The notes under the pieces: model-generated
What the model was told of the DNA's origin: nothing
Seen by the model: the letters and a program-made list of their open reading frames with translations, nothing else
Database searches by the model: none
Part shown: in pieces, positions 56,053 to 64,000 of the stretch
Layout: each line of letters begins with the position of its first letter
Numbering within the stretch: the stretch's first letter is position 1
Position numbers and translations under genes: made by a program
NCBI GenBank assembly: GCA_039197915.1
Contig: JBCCTV010000001.1
Location: forward strand, 1-64,000
Direction: 5' to 3'
From: JAJFFW01 sp039197915
GTDB taxonomy: Bacteria; Pseudomonadota; Alphaproteobacteria; Caulobacterales; Parvularculaceae
Length of the DNA stretch: 64,000 bases

Positions 56053-57357
56053 ATGGCGCTCACTCCCTCAATCGCAGTCTTCCGCCGCCAGGCCTATCGC
56101 CGCTACTGGATCATGCGGCAGTTCGTTTCCGCCTCCCGTCAGATGACGGCCGTCGCCATCGGTTGGCAAGTTTACGACTATGCGCGCGAGACTCGATCAA
56201 TTGAGGAGGCGGCCTTGTTGCTGGGGGCCGTCGGGCTGACGCAATTTGCGCCCGTTTTGGCGCTTTCGCTGATCGGCGGACAGGCGGCCGACCGATATGA
56301 TCGCAAGACCATTCTAACGCTTGGGAATTGCGCCAAGCTGATCGTCTTGCTGGCGCTTGGGTTTGCAGCGGGCGCCGAAACGAACACCGCGCTGATCATC
56401 ATTTTTGCCTGTGCCGCAGCCCTCGGGGGCATCAATGCGTTCATTCCAGCGGCGAGCAACTCGCTTTACCCCAAGCTTGTGCCCCGCAGCGAACTGCCGC
56501 TCGCCATTTCCTGGAACTCGCTAGGCTTTCAGACCGCGGCCATTCTCGGACCCGCCCTCGGCGGCGCGCTTTATATTGGGGGGCCAGGCCTCGTTTACGG
56601 GGTGGCGGCCGCCATGACCGTTTGCGCCATTATCTCGATCGCGGGCGCGAAAACCCCGGCGCACGAACCGATCGCCAATGCGCGCGGAAGCGCGATGATA
56701 TTGGACGGACTTAGATATATGCGCTCAAACCGCATCGTCCTCGGCGCGATATCGCTCGACCTCGTTGTTGTGCTGTTCGGCGGCGCGACCGCTCTTCTGC
56801 CGGTCTTCGCCCGAGACATTTTAGGCGTCGGCGCCGAAGGCCTCGGCATCCTGCGGGCCGCACCCGCCCTCGGCGCGGTGCTTGTCGCCGCAACGCTCGC
56901 AAGCCGTCCGCTTACCAATCATGTGGGGCGCTGGCTCTTAGGCGCGATCGCCGTTTATGGCGTTGCGACCATCGGTTTTGGGTTATCGACCGCCTTTTGG
57001 CTTTCAATCGTTATGCTCGCGATCACCGGCGCCGCTGACATGATCTCTGTCTATATCCGCCAATCGCTGATCCAACTGGCGACGCCTGACGGCATGCGCG
57101 GGCGGGTATCGTCCGTCTCCTTCATTTTTATTTCAGCGTCCAATGAGCTAGGCGAATTTGAAAGCGGCGTCGCCGCCCGGTTCCTCGGCCCCGTGGGCGC
57201 GGTCCTCCTCGGGGGGTGCGTGGCGCTCGCCTGCGCCGGCCTTTGGCCAAAGCTCTTTCCGACGCTTTCCAACGCAAGCCGATTTGAAGACACACACCTT
57301 CACCAAGCCCCTAAAGCCCCACTGGAGGCCTCACCGATAAAGTCTACGTCGTTGTAA
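56053..57357 (+). CDS. MFS transporter, EntS-like
   Basis: A 434-residue membrane protein of the MFS_3 branch (EntS-like) with about twelve helices. The inter-helix 2/3 motif reads GGQAADRYDRKTIL. The Ala/Gly-rich helix segments and the helix-7 start YMRSNRIVLGAISLDLVVVLFGG are typical of this branch. The ATG at 56053 is chosen because the homologous region starts there and the 21 extra residues of the longest frame look random. The substrate is unknown. No siderophore genes are nearby. Confidence 0.82.
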   Translation: MALTPSIAVFRRQAYRRYWIMRQFVSASRQMTAVAIGWQVYDYARETRSIEEAALLLGAVGLTQFAPVLALSLIGGQAADRYDRKTILTLGNCAKLIVLLALGFAAGAETNTALIIIFACAAALGGINAFIPAASNSLYPKLVPRSELPLAISWNSLGFQTAAILGPALGGALYIGGPGLVYGVAAAMTVCAIISIAGAKTPAHEPIANARGSAMILDGLRYMRSNRIVLGAISLDLVVVLFGGATALLPVFARDILGVGAEGLGILRAAPALGAVLVAATLASRPLTNHVGRWLLGAIAVYGVATIGFGLSTAFWLSIVMLAITGAADMISVYIRQSLIQLATPDGMRGRVSSVSFIFISASNELGEFESGVAARFLGPVGAVLLGGCVALACAGLWPKLFPTLSNASRFEDTHLHQAPKAPLEASPIKSTSL

Positions 57358-57478
57358 AAACGGTACCCGCGTGCGCCAACTTTCGTGCTCGCTTGCCGAT
57401 ACCAATCGCGGCGGTCATAGTTGACCGCGTTTCTTCGGGCGTAAAAGAGCGCACAAGACTAAAGCAAACGGGGGCTTC

Positions 57479-58789
57479 ATGCAGCGGTACGGGTTTTCAA
57501 CCGCGATCGCGATCATCATCGCAAATATGATCGGAACCGGAGTTTTCACGAGCCTCGGCTTTCAACTGATCGACATCAAGTCCGGCTTCGCGATTGCCGC
57601 GTTATGGACGATCGGCGGGATAATCGCCCTTTGCGGGGCGCTCTGTTACGCAGAGCTCGGCGCCGCCATCCCCCGATCCGGCGGAGAATACACCTTCCTG
57701 ACACGGTGTTATCATCCGGCCGCCGGGTTTATTTCTGGGTTCGTCTCGGCGACCGTTGGGTTTGCCGCACCCATTGCCTTGGCCGCGATGACATTCGCCG
57801 CCTACGGAACATCCGTATTTGGCGATACCGTCCCGGACGCCGTTCGCCCGGCTCTCGCGTGCCTCCTCGTCCTCCTCATGGCCGTCGCTCATAGCGGCAA
57901 ACGCGGCGCGAGCGGCGCGACGCAGTTGCTGTTCACGATCTTAAAACTCGGCGTTATCATCGCCTTTTGCGTCGCGGCGCCAACGCTCGCGGACGCGTTG
58001 CAGCCCGTGCGGTTTCAGCCCGTCCCTGCGGACGCAACCGTCCTTTTAAGCGGGGCGTTCGCGGTCTCTTTGATTTATGTGAACTACGCTTTCCAAGGCT
58101 GGAACGCCGCGACCTATATCAGCGCGGAATTAGAAACGCCGCAAAAGACCGTACCCCTTGTTTTGACGATCGGGGCCCTTGTCGTTGCGACGCTTTACGT
58201 CGCCCTCAACGTTGTCTTTTTGCTCGTGGCGCCGGTTGACGCCCTCACCGGGGAAATCGAAGTCGGCTTTATCGCCGCTGAATACGCCTTCGGACCGACG
58301 CTCGCAAAGGCGACCGGTCTCGTTATGGCGGCCCTTCTGATCTCGACTGTCAGCGCCATGACAATTGCGGGACCACGGGTCCTCCACGCAATGGGCGAGG
58401 ACTTTCGCGCCTTTCGGGTTTTGGGCGCTGTCAACGATGACGGCATCCCGGCGCGCGCGATTTACTTGCAAGCCCTCATCGCCTGCGCGTTTATTTTAAC
58501 GTCGAGCTTTGAAACCGTTTTGCTATTTGCTGGTTTTACGCTTTCCCTGAACACATTTTTCGCCGTGCTCGGCCTACTGGTTTTGCGCGTGCGTGAACCA
58601 GGGCTTGAACGGCCTTTCAGGGCCACGCTCTATCCGGCGCCAATGATTATATTCCTGGTTCTGATGGGTTGGACGCTGGTCTTCACAGCAATCCAACGCC
58701 CGGCGGAGATCCGCTTTGCGGGCGCCGTCATCATCGTTGGATTAATTGGGTATCTGGTCAGCGGTCGTCGGCCCCGGGACAGCGATTGA
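57479..58789 (+). CDS. APC-family amino-acid permease
   Basis: A 436-residue membrane protein with about twelve helices. The first helix carries IIANMIGTGVFTSLGF, the unwound GTG segment that binds the amino-acid backbone in LeuT-fold APC transporters. CYAELGAAIPRSGGEYTFL is the family's helix-3 hallmark. It probably takes up an amino acid by proton symport. The exact substrate cannot be assigned. It is separated by 121 bases from the MFS gene and appears to be transcribed alone. Confidence 0.85.
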   Translation: MQRYGFSTAIAIIIANMIGTGVFTSLGFQLIDIKSGFAIAALWTIGGIIALCGALCYAELGAAIPRSGGEYTFLTRCYHPAAGFISGFVSATVGFAAPIALAAMTFAAYGTSVFGDTVPDAVRPALACLLVLLMAVAHSGKRGASGATQLLFTILKLGVIIAFCVAAPTLADALQPVRFQPVPADATVLLSGAFAVSLIYVNYAFQGWNAATYISAELETPQKTVPLVLTIGALVVATLYVALNVVFLLVAPVDALTGEIEVGFIAAEYAFGPTLAKATGLVMAALLISTVSAMTIAGPRVLHAMGEDFRAFRVLGAVNDDGIPARAIYLQALIACAFILTSSFETVLLFAGFTLSLNTFFAVLGLLVLRVREPGLERPFRATLYPAPMIIFLVLMGWTLVFTAIQRPAEIRFAGAVIIVGLIGYLVSGRRPRDSD

Positions 58790-59206
58790 CCCCAAGAAAA
58801 CGCGCTTAGGCGGTGCGTATGTTGACGATCATGTTGATTGGATCAGCGCTTAGGGTGGCGTATTGGGGAGCGCCAGAAACGGGCCGACATCACTTGCGCT
58901 CAAGGCAGCTGCACGGGAATTAACCCGTCGGCGCCGAGGGGCGCCATCTAACGCTTAAGAAATTGATCTTGGGACAGAGAGAAATGTAATCAGCTTGCAT
59001 ACGTTTATTTCGCCATCGCTTTTTTTGGGGCGCGCATCGCTAGTGCAACTTCGCATCAATCTGAACCGCTTCGTTGCTCCAGGTTTTTGTTTTGTCGCGT
59101 TTTCTTACGCCCAACCGACGCCCACTTGGTCGGAAAAGCTCTAGCGCCGAAAACCGTTGTTTGCTTTTTCACGCGATCCCATGAAGGCCCAAACTTCAGA
59201 CGGCGA
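58790..59206. other. Gene-free spacer between convergent permease and dnaJ
   Basis: 417 bases without a convincing ORF. It contains two small hairpins (ACGGG/CCCGT around 58913-58928 and GGCGCC/GGCGCC at 58930-58945) and repeat copy B at 59040-59146. Terminators for both convergent genes are expected here, but none has a clear T-tract. Confidence 0.5.
59040..59146 (-). repeat. Dispersed intergenic repeat, copy B
   Basis: Inverted copy of the repeat at 50286-50394. The blocks TTTTCCGACCAAGTGG, AGAAAACGCGA and AGCAACGAAGCG are identical and the rest is similar, with almost no length change over about 105 bases. Like the other copies it sits entirely between genes. Confidence 0.8.
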
Positions 59207-60349
59207 TTAAGCGTCTGTCATTGAATCCCAAAAGGTCTTTGCACGTTCAAAGAAGTTCTTTGACTGCGGGCAATTATCCGATCCGCCGGCTTCGCAAAAT
59301 TCCCGTAGAAGCTCTTTTTGGCGCGCCGTTAAACCAACGGGCGTTTCCACCTGAATTTCGACAAAAAGATCGCCCCGCCCTTTTTGGTTCAAGCGAGACA
59401 TGCCCTTGCCGCGGACGCGGAAGCGCTTACCGGCTTGCGCCCCCTCCGGCACTTGTATTTTGACCCGGCCGCCATCAATCGTCGGCGCCTCGAGCGAGCC
59501 GCCAAGGGCCGCGGTCGTCATTGGAAGCGGCAGTGAGCAGTAGAGGTCTTGTCCGTCGCGCTCAAAAAGATCGTGGTCGCCAACTTCGATGAAAATATAG
59601 AGATCCCCGGCTGGGCCGCCGAGAGGGCCCGCCTCGCCCTCGCCCGCAAGACGAATGCGTGTTCCGTCTTCTATCCCGGCGGGGATGTCTACCTTCAGTG
59701 TGCGCTCTTTGATCACGCGCCCAGTCCCGCCGCAATCCTCACACGGATCGGTGATCACGCGTCCGGATCCGCCGCAATCGGGACACGTCCGCTCGATCGT
59801 GAAGAAGCCCTGTTGCATTCGCACACGCCCAGAGCCCTGGCAGGTCTGGCATGTCACCGGCCCAGACCCTGGTTTTGCGCCTGACCCGCCGCAGGTTTCG
59901 CACGTCACCGAGCCGGGGACGACAACTTCCGCCGATTTTCCAGCGAACGCTTCCTCCAGGGTAATCCGTAGGGCGTATTTTAAATCAGCCCCGCGGCCGG
60001 GACCCGAACGCCTGGCGCCAGCGCGCCCGCCCATGAACTCGCCGAAAATGTCGTCGAAAATGTCTGAAAAAGCAGCCGAACTAAACCCGGCGCCGCCGCC
60101 CCCGCCAGCGCCGTTCATCCCGCCATTGACAAACGCATCGTGTCCGAACCGGTCGTACGCCGCGCGCTTTTGCGGGTCCGATAGGACTTCGTACGCTTCG
60201 TTTAGTTCTTTGAATTTTTTCTCCGCACCAGGATCATCCGGGTTACGGTCCGGATGGTACTTCATCGCGGCCTTGCGAAAGGCCGATTTTAGCGCCGACG
60301 CGTCCGCGCCGCGTTCAACCCCAAGCGTTGAGTAGAAGTCTTCAGCCAT
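59207..60349 (-). CDS. dnaJ: Chaperone DnaJ
   Basis: A 380-residue co-chaperone of DnaK. It has a J domain with HPD (KYHPDRN, about 33-37), a Gly/Phe-rich linker (about 75-110), a zinc region with four CxxCxGxG repeats (CETCGGSG, CQTCQGSG, CPDCGGSG, CEDCGGTG, about 150-210), then the C-terminal substrate-binding domains. It stimulates ATP hydrolysis by DnaK and delivers unfolded clients. AGAGG precedes the ATG. It lies downstream of dnaK but separated by another gene. Confidence 0.96.
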   Translation of the reverse strand: MAEDFYSTLGVERGADASALKSAFRKAAMKYHPDRNPDDPGAEKKFKELNEAYEVLSDPQKRAAYDRFGHDAFVNGGMNGAGGGGGAGFSSAAFSDIFDDIFGEFMGGRAGARRSGPGRGADLKYALRITLEEAFAGKSAEVVVPGSVTCETCGGSGAKPGSGPVTCQTCQGSGRVRMQQGFFTIERTCPDCGGSGRVITDPCEDCGGTGRVIKERTLKVDIPAGIEDGTRIRLAGEGEAGPLGGPAGDLYIFIEVGDHDLFERDGQDLYCSLPLPMTTAALGGSLEAPTIDGGRVKIQVPEGAQAGKRFRVRGKGMSRLNQKGRGDLFVEIQVETPVGLTARQKELLREFCEAGGSDNCPQSKNFFERAKTFWDSMTDA

Positions 60350-60420
60350 CAGCCTCTTTGCGCCCCGCTTTCGCTTCGCAGATTAGTCGACCCAACGCAC
60401 GCACCGCAATGCGCACCGCC

Positions 60421-60732
60421 TTACGAATATTGTTCGTGAAAGACCCGATGGTTCAGGGCCTTGTCCTCCTTACCCAGAAGAAATTTATCATCTTCCGGAT
60501 AATACTTGGCCTTCGACGGGTCGGCCCCGGCGAAGCGCGCAACGGCCTCTTCGTCGCGCCAAACCGTCACCAGCAAAAAATGAGAAACCTCGCCCTCGTC
60601 GCGTCGGGTGAATACGAGTTTCAGGAGCCCATCAACCGAGGCGTAATCGGGCGCCGCACGCTCCCGCATGAACGTTTCATAGGCATCGCCATCAGCGCGA
60701 CGCGTTTCGCCATGCCAAGTGCGCAGGATCAT
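60421..60732 (-). CDS. Antibiotic-biosynthesis-monooxygenase-type small protein
   Basis: A 103-residue protein of the dimeric alpha-beta barrel class (ABM domain). Typical features are MILRTWHGETRRADGDAYETFM at the start and VFTRRDEGEVSHFLLVTVWRDEEAVARFAG in the middle, the strand-helix pattern of these proteins. Members include oxygenases and heme-degrading enzymes but many have unknown roles. A strong GGAGG lies before the ATG. It sits between dnaK and dnaJ on the same strand, 86 bases after dnaK, with a large hairpin in that gap. Confidence 0.78.
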   Translation of the reverse strand: MILRTWHGETRRADGDAYETFMRERAAPDYASVDGLLKLVFTRRDEGEVSHFLLVTVWRDEEAVARFAGADPSKAKYYPEDDKFLLGKEDKALNHRVFHEQYS

Positions 60733-60768
60733 GAGCGGCCTCCCGATACGCAGGCTGGGTCGACGGTT

Positions 60769-60807
60769 GGGTTGGCGAAAATGCTAACTAAACGCCTTCG
60801 CCAACCC
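60769..60807 (-). terminator. Strong stem-loop between dnaK and the ABM-type gene
   Basis: An 11-bp perfect stem (GGGTTGGCGAA at 60769-60779 with TTCGCCAACCC at 60797-60807) around a 17-base loop, 11 bases past the dnaK stop. There is no T-tract after it in the minus direction. It may partly terminate transcription or protect the 3' end of dnaK mRNA, lowering expression of downstream genes relative to dnaK. Confidence 0.6.
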
Positions 60808-60818
60808 GCGCCTGTCGC

Positions 60819-62747
60819 TTAGTCTTTTTTCTCGCCGTCGACTTCTTCAAAGTCGGCGTCGACGACGTTGTCATCCCCAGCGTCGTCGCCACCGGCAGCA
60901 TCAGCGCCGAGGTCACCGGGGTCGCCGGCGTCTCCAGCTTGGGCGCTATACATGGCCTCGCCGAGTTTCATCGACGCGGTGAGAAGAGCCTGCTGCCCGT
61001 TGTTGAGAGCCTCGACATCGGCGTCTTCGTTGCTGAGCGTTTCACGAAGGGACGCGAGCGCATCTTCGATGGCTTTGCGTTCCTCTTCGGAGACTTTGTC
61101 GCCGTGCTCTTTAAGCGCCGTTTCAGTTTGGTGCGCCGTCGCTTCCGCCTGGTTACGCGCCTCGACAACCGCGCGGCGTTCTTTATCCGCCTCGGCGTTT
61201 GCTTCGGCGTCTTTCACCATTTGCTCGATATCGTCGTCCGACAATCCGCCAGAGGCCTGGATCCGGATCGATTGCTCTTTGTTCGTCGCTTTGTCTTTCG
61301 CCGAGACGTTGACGATGCCATTGGCGTCAATGTCGAAGGTGACCTCAACCTGGGGGACGCCCCGGGGCGCGGGCGGAATACCGACGAGGTCAAACTGGCC
61401 GAGCAATTTATTGTCCGCGGCCATTTCACGCTCGCCCTGGAAGACGCGGATGGTCACAGCGGATTGGTTATCCTCAGCCGTTGAAAAGACCTGGCTCTTC
61501 TTTGTTGGAATGGTCGTGTTGCGGTCGATCAAACGCGTGAAGACGCCGCCTAGGGTCTCGATACCCAGAGAAAGCGGGGTGACGTCGAGCAGAAGCACGT
61601 CCTTCACGTCGCCTTGCAACACGCCCGCCTGGATCGCCGCGCCGAGCGCCACCACTTCGTCCGGGTTCACGCCTTTATGGGGCTCTTTACCGAAGAACTG
61701 CTTCACGGTCTCTTGCACTTTAGGCATCCGCGTCATGCCGCCAACAAGCACCACATCGTCAATATCACCCGGCGACAGGCCAGCGTCTTTGAGCGCCGCC
61801 TTACACGGATCAACCGTCCGCTTCACGAGATCGCCAACGAGGCTTTCAAGCTTTGCGCGCGAGAGCTTCATGTTTAGGTGCTTCGGTCCGGAAGCGTCTG
61901 CGGTGATAAACGGCAGGTTCACTTCATACTGGGAGGTTGATGAAAGCTCTTTCTTCGCCTTCTCGGCCTCTTCCTTCAGGCGCTGCAAGGCAAGCTTGTC
62001 TTTGCGCAGATCAATGCCTTGGTCTTTATTAAATTCATCCGCAAGGTAATCAACGATGCGCAGATCGAAGTCTTCGCCGCCGAGAAATGTGTCGCCGTTG
62101 GTTGCTAAAACTTCAAAAACGCCGTCGCCAATTTCTAGGATCGAGATATCAAAAGTGCCGCCGCCAAGGTCGTAGACGGCGATCTTCTGGCCTTCTTTGC
62201 GATCAAGGCCATAGGCGAGCGCTGCGGCCGTCGGCTCGTTGATGATCCGCAGGACATCAAGCCCGGCAATTTTACCCGCGTCTTTTGTCGCCTGGCGCTG
62301 GGCGTCGTTAAAGTAGGCGGGAACCGTGATCACCGCCTGCTCGACCGTCTCGCCGAGATAGGCCTCGGCGGTTTCCTTCATTTTCTGAAGAACAAAAGCT
62401 GAGATTTGCGACGGCGCATATTTTTCGCCGCGCGAGGAGACCCAGGCGTCGCCATTCTCCGCCTCAACAATTTCATACGGCACCATGCCTTTGTCTTTGG
62501 AGACGGTCGGGTCTTTAAACGGGCGGCCGATCAGGCGTTTGATCGCGAAGAATGTGTTTTCCGGATTGGTGACGGCCTGGCGCTTGGCGGGCTGCCCGAT
62601 CAGGCGCTCACCGTCTTCTGAAAACGCAACGACCGACGGGGTCGTGCGCGCGCCCTCGGCGTTCTCGATAACCTTTGGCTCTTTGCCTTCCATCACGGCG
62701 ACGCATGAGTTCGTCGTCCCGAGGTCGATACCAATTACCTTCGCCAT
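60819..62747 (-). CDS. dnaK: Chaperone DnaK (Hsp70)
   Basis: A 642-residue Hsp70. The nucleotide-binding domain has IGIDLGTTNSCVAV, VYDLGGGTFDISIL and VVLVGGMTRMPKVQ. The substrate-binding domain starts near DVTPLSLGIETLGG, and the C-terminal tail is Gly/Asp-rich and ends EEVDGEKKD. Full length. The ribosome-binding site AAGGAGAAG lies before the ATG. It works with DnaJ in this locus; grpE is not in the window. I looked for a sigma-32 promoter upstream and did not find a convincing one. Confidence 0.97.
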   Translation of the reverse strand: MAKVIGIDLGTTNSCVAVMEGKEPKVIENAEGARTTPSVVAFSEDGERLIGQPAKRQAVTNPENTFFAIKRLIGRPFKDPTVSKDKGMVPYEIVEAENGDAWVSSRGEKYAPSQISAFVLQKMKETAEAYLGETVEQAVITVPAYFNDAQRQATKDAGKIAGLDVLRIINEPTAAALAYGLDRKEGQKIAVYDLGGGTFDISILEIGDGVFEVLATNGDTFLGGEDFDLRIVDYLADEFNKDQGIDLRKDKLALQRLKEEAEKAKKELSSTSQYEVNLPFITADASGPKHLNMKLSRAKLESLVGDLVKRTVDPCKAALKDAGLSPGDIDDVVLVGGMTRMPKVQETVKQFFGKEPHKGVNPDEVVALGAAIQAGVLQGDVKDVLLLDVTPLSLGIETLGGVFTRLIDRNTTIPTKKSQVFSTAEDNQSAVTIRVFQGEREMAADNKLLGQFDLVGIPPAPRGVPQVEVTFDIDANGIVNVSAKDKATNKEQSIRIQASGGLSDDDIEQMVKDAEANAEADKERRAVVEARNQAEATAHQTETALKEHGDKVSEEERKAIEDALASLRETLSNEDADVEALNNGQQALLTASMKLGEAMYSAQAGDAGDPGDLGADAAGGDDAGDDNVVDADFEEVDGEKKD

Positions 62748-63164
62748 CTACTTATCTTCTCCTTTGCCCAGCGAGCCGGTCCATTAAGCGGGGCCTTCCC
62801 CATCGCATTTAAGATCCAGCGGGGTAATCCCGACTGGACGACTTTCTAGACGCGATCGGACGAAATAAGCGCGCCCGCACGGCCAGCTCCTGTCTGGTCT
62901 TTTGACCGATTTACCGTAGTGAAAACCTCGCCGCCGAATGGCCAGCGCAGCGTTCGAACGCGATATATGCAGAGGCGACGGGGCCTGCAACATCCGCCAG
63001 CGGAAACTCGCAGGGAAATTTCGCCCCGTTGTGATTGTTTATCCGATTGACGGCGATTTTCCTTGAAATCGCGACGACGTTTTGGCTGCGCACCTATTTG
63101 GACTTGCATTCGTTCGTTGTTTGTTCCATTGTCGCGACATTCTGTCTGCAGAGGGAGCGCGCTC
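62748..63164. other. Divergent spacer, dnaK / comM
   Basis: 417 bases without a credible ORF. It must hold the dnaK promoter and the comM promoter. A GGGG-CCTT-CCCC hairpin lies at 62790-62801 in the dnaK leader. I found no CIRCE element and no good CTTGAA/CCCCAT pair on the dnaK strand. Confidence 0.5.
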
Positions 63165-64000
63165 ATGGTCGCCGAAATCGCCACTTTTGCTTTTCACGGG
63201 ATCGACGCGCGCATCGTCACCGTGCAGGTGCAGATCACGGGCGGGGCAAACGCCTTCACGATTGTGGGGCTGCCGGACAAAGCCGTGTCTGAGGCGCGCG
63301 AGCGGGTGCGCGCGGCACTCGCCGCCGTTGGGCTCGGGCTGCCGGCAAAACGCGTCACCGTCAGCCTGGCGCCGGCCGACCTGCCAAAAATGGGCGGCCA
63401 CTTTGACCTGCCGATCGCCCTTGGCCTGATGGCTGAGATGGGCGCCTGCCCGCGGGACGCCATTGATGGTTTTGCCGCCATGGGCGAACTCCGGCTGGAC
63501 GGATCAATTGCCGACGTGACCGGCGTCTTGCCGGGCGCCGTTGCAGCGAACGCCGAAGGCCTCGGGCTAATCTGTCCCCAAGGGAATGGACCGGAAGCGG
63601 CCTGGGCGAACGGCGATACGGAAATCCTGGCGCCCAAAAGCCTGATCCAAATCGTTAATCACTTTAAAGGCGCGCAACTTCTAACCAGACCCGAGCCAGG
63701 AGCCCTGGAGAGCGGCGCAAAAGCCCCTGACCTGCGCGATGTCCGCGGGCAACACCAGGCCCGGCGCGCCCTAGAGGTGGCGGCCGCCGGCGGACATAAT
63801 CTCTTAATGGTAGGCCCGCCGGGCTCCGGGAAATCGATGCTCGCCGCACGCCTGCCCGGCATATTGCCGCCAATGTCGCCTGCCGAAACGCTTGACGTCT
63901 CCATGGTGCATTCGATGGCGGGGTTTGTTGAAAAAGGACGGCTCACCCGGGCGCGCCCCTTCCGCACGCCCCACCACTCGGCGTCAATGGCGGCGATGGT
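63165..64000 (+). CDS. comM: ComM/YifB-type Mg-chelatase-like ATPase, 3' end outside window
   Basis: The first 278 codons of a YifB/ComM family AAA+ ATPase. The N-terminal domain reads VQITGGANAFTIVGLPDKAVSEARERVRAAL and ITV-type SLAPADLPKMGGHFDLPIALGL, both family hallmarks. The Walker A is VGPPGSGKSML. The frame runs off the right edge at RPFRTPHHSAS, a conserved motif. GAGGGAG at 63151-63157 is a good ribosome-binding site for the ATG at 63165. ComM is a helicase that promotes branch migration during natural transformation, and homologues occur widely in non-competent bacteria. It is divergent from dnaK. Confidence 0.92.
   Translation, partial: MVAEIATFAFHGIDARIVTVQVQITGGANAFTIVGLPDKAVSEARERVRAALAAVGLGLPAKRVTVSLAPADLPKMGGHFDLPIALGLMAEMGACPRDAIDGFAAMGELRLDGSIADVTGVLPGAVAANAEGLGLICPQGNGPEAAWANGDTEILAPKSLIQIVNHFKGAQLLTRPEPGALESGAKAPDLRDVRGQHQARRALEVAAAGGHNLLMVGPPGSGKSMLAARLPGILPPMSPAETLDVSMVHSMAGFVEKGRLTRARPFRTPHHSASMAAM

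Noticed and set aside
60868..62049. 393-codon plus-strand ORF opposite dnaK
   Set aside because: It is wholly antisense to dnaK and Ser-rich, a known artefact of Hsp70 codon usage.
62748..63164. Sigma-32 promoter or CIRCE element for dnaK
   Set aside because: No CTTGAA/CCCCAT pair with suitable spacing on the minus strand and no CIRCE inverted repeat were found by eye.

Overview
The window reads as a GC-rich alphaproteobacterial chromosome. The support is the family make-up: a DUF736 protein, a TIGR02281-type retropepsin-like protease, UbiH-type flavoproteins, and alphaproteobacterial-looking DnaK/DnaJ and DapB. I cannot name the genus. No rRNA, tRNA, CRISPR array or intact insertion sequence was seen.

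Layout. (1) 1-4,500 is an accessory island. A DUF736 gene, typical of integrative elements and plasmids, is followed by a tightly overlapping four-gene cassette: a small helical protein, a QueC-like PP-loop ATPase, an XRE-HTH/ImmA-IrrE metalloprotease and a PIN-type nuclease. A promoter with duplicated TTTGACATT motifs precedes it. This is the best candidate for an undescribed defence or stress system. (2) 4,679-34,192 is one large surface-protein locus. It holds a family-4 glycosyltransferase, MotB-like and MotA-like proton-channel proteins, a PilZ protein, a 6,351-residue protein that is almost entirely calcium-binding RTX repeat, and a complete type I secretion system (TolC-like, HlyD-like, HlyB/LapB-like). 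The set of parts matches the Salmonella SPI-4 giant-adhesin system (SiiA-F), with an RTX protein in place of SiiE and added PilZ and glycosyltransferase genes. (3) 34,636-43,411 is metabolic: a flavin monooxygenase-like protein, a NhaR-type LysR regulator divergent from the two-gene inorganic-carbon pump dabB-dabA, cysD without cysN, and a degenerate isopropylmalate/isocitrate-dehydrogenase-like protein. (4) 43,502-50,189 holds an MsbA-type ABC exporter and a LolD-like ATPase / FtsX permease / AttH-like secreted protein operon. (5) 50,423-58,789 holds amtB, a UbiH-type monooxygenase, a periplasmic aspartic protease, dapB, a small phasin-like protein, an acetyltransferase, an MFS transporter and an APC permease. 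(6) 59,207-64,000 is the dnaK-dnaJ heat-shock locus, interrupted by an antibiotic-biosynthesis-monooxygenase-type gene, followed by the start of comM.

Two sequence-level patterns cut across the regions. A roughly 105-bp intergenic repeat occurs in three spacers (34.4, 50.3 and 59.1 kb). Short in-frame tandem repeats extend the ends of several proteins.

Coordinates include stop codons. Where a start was moved from the longest open frame, the reason is given. Residue positions were counted by hand and may be off by a few in the longest proteins.
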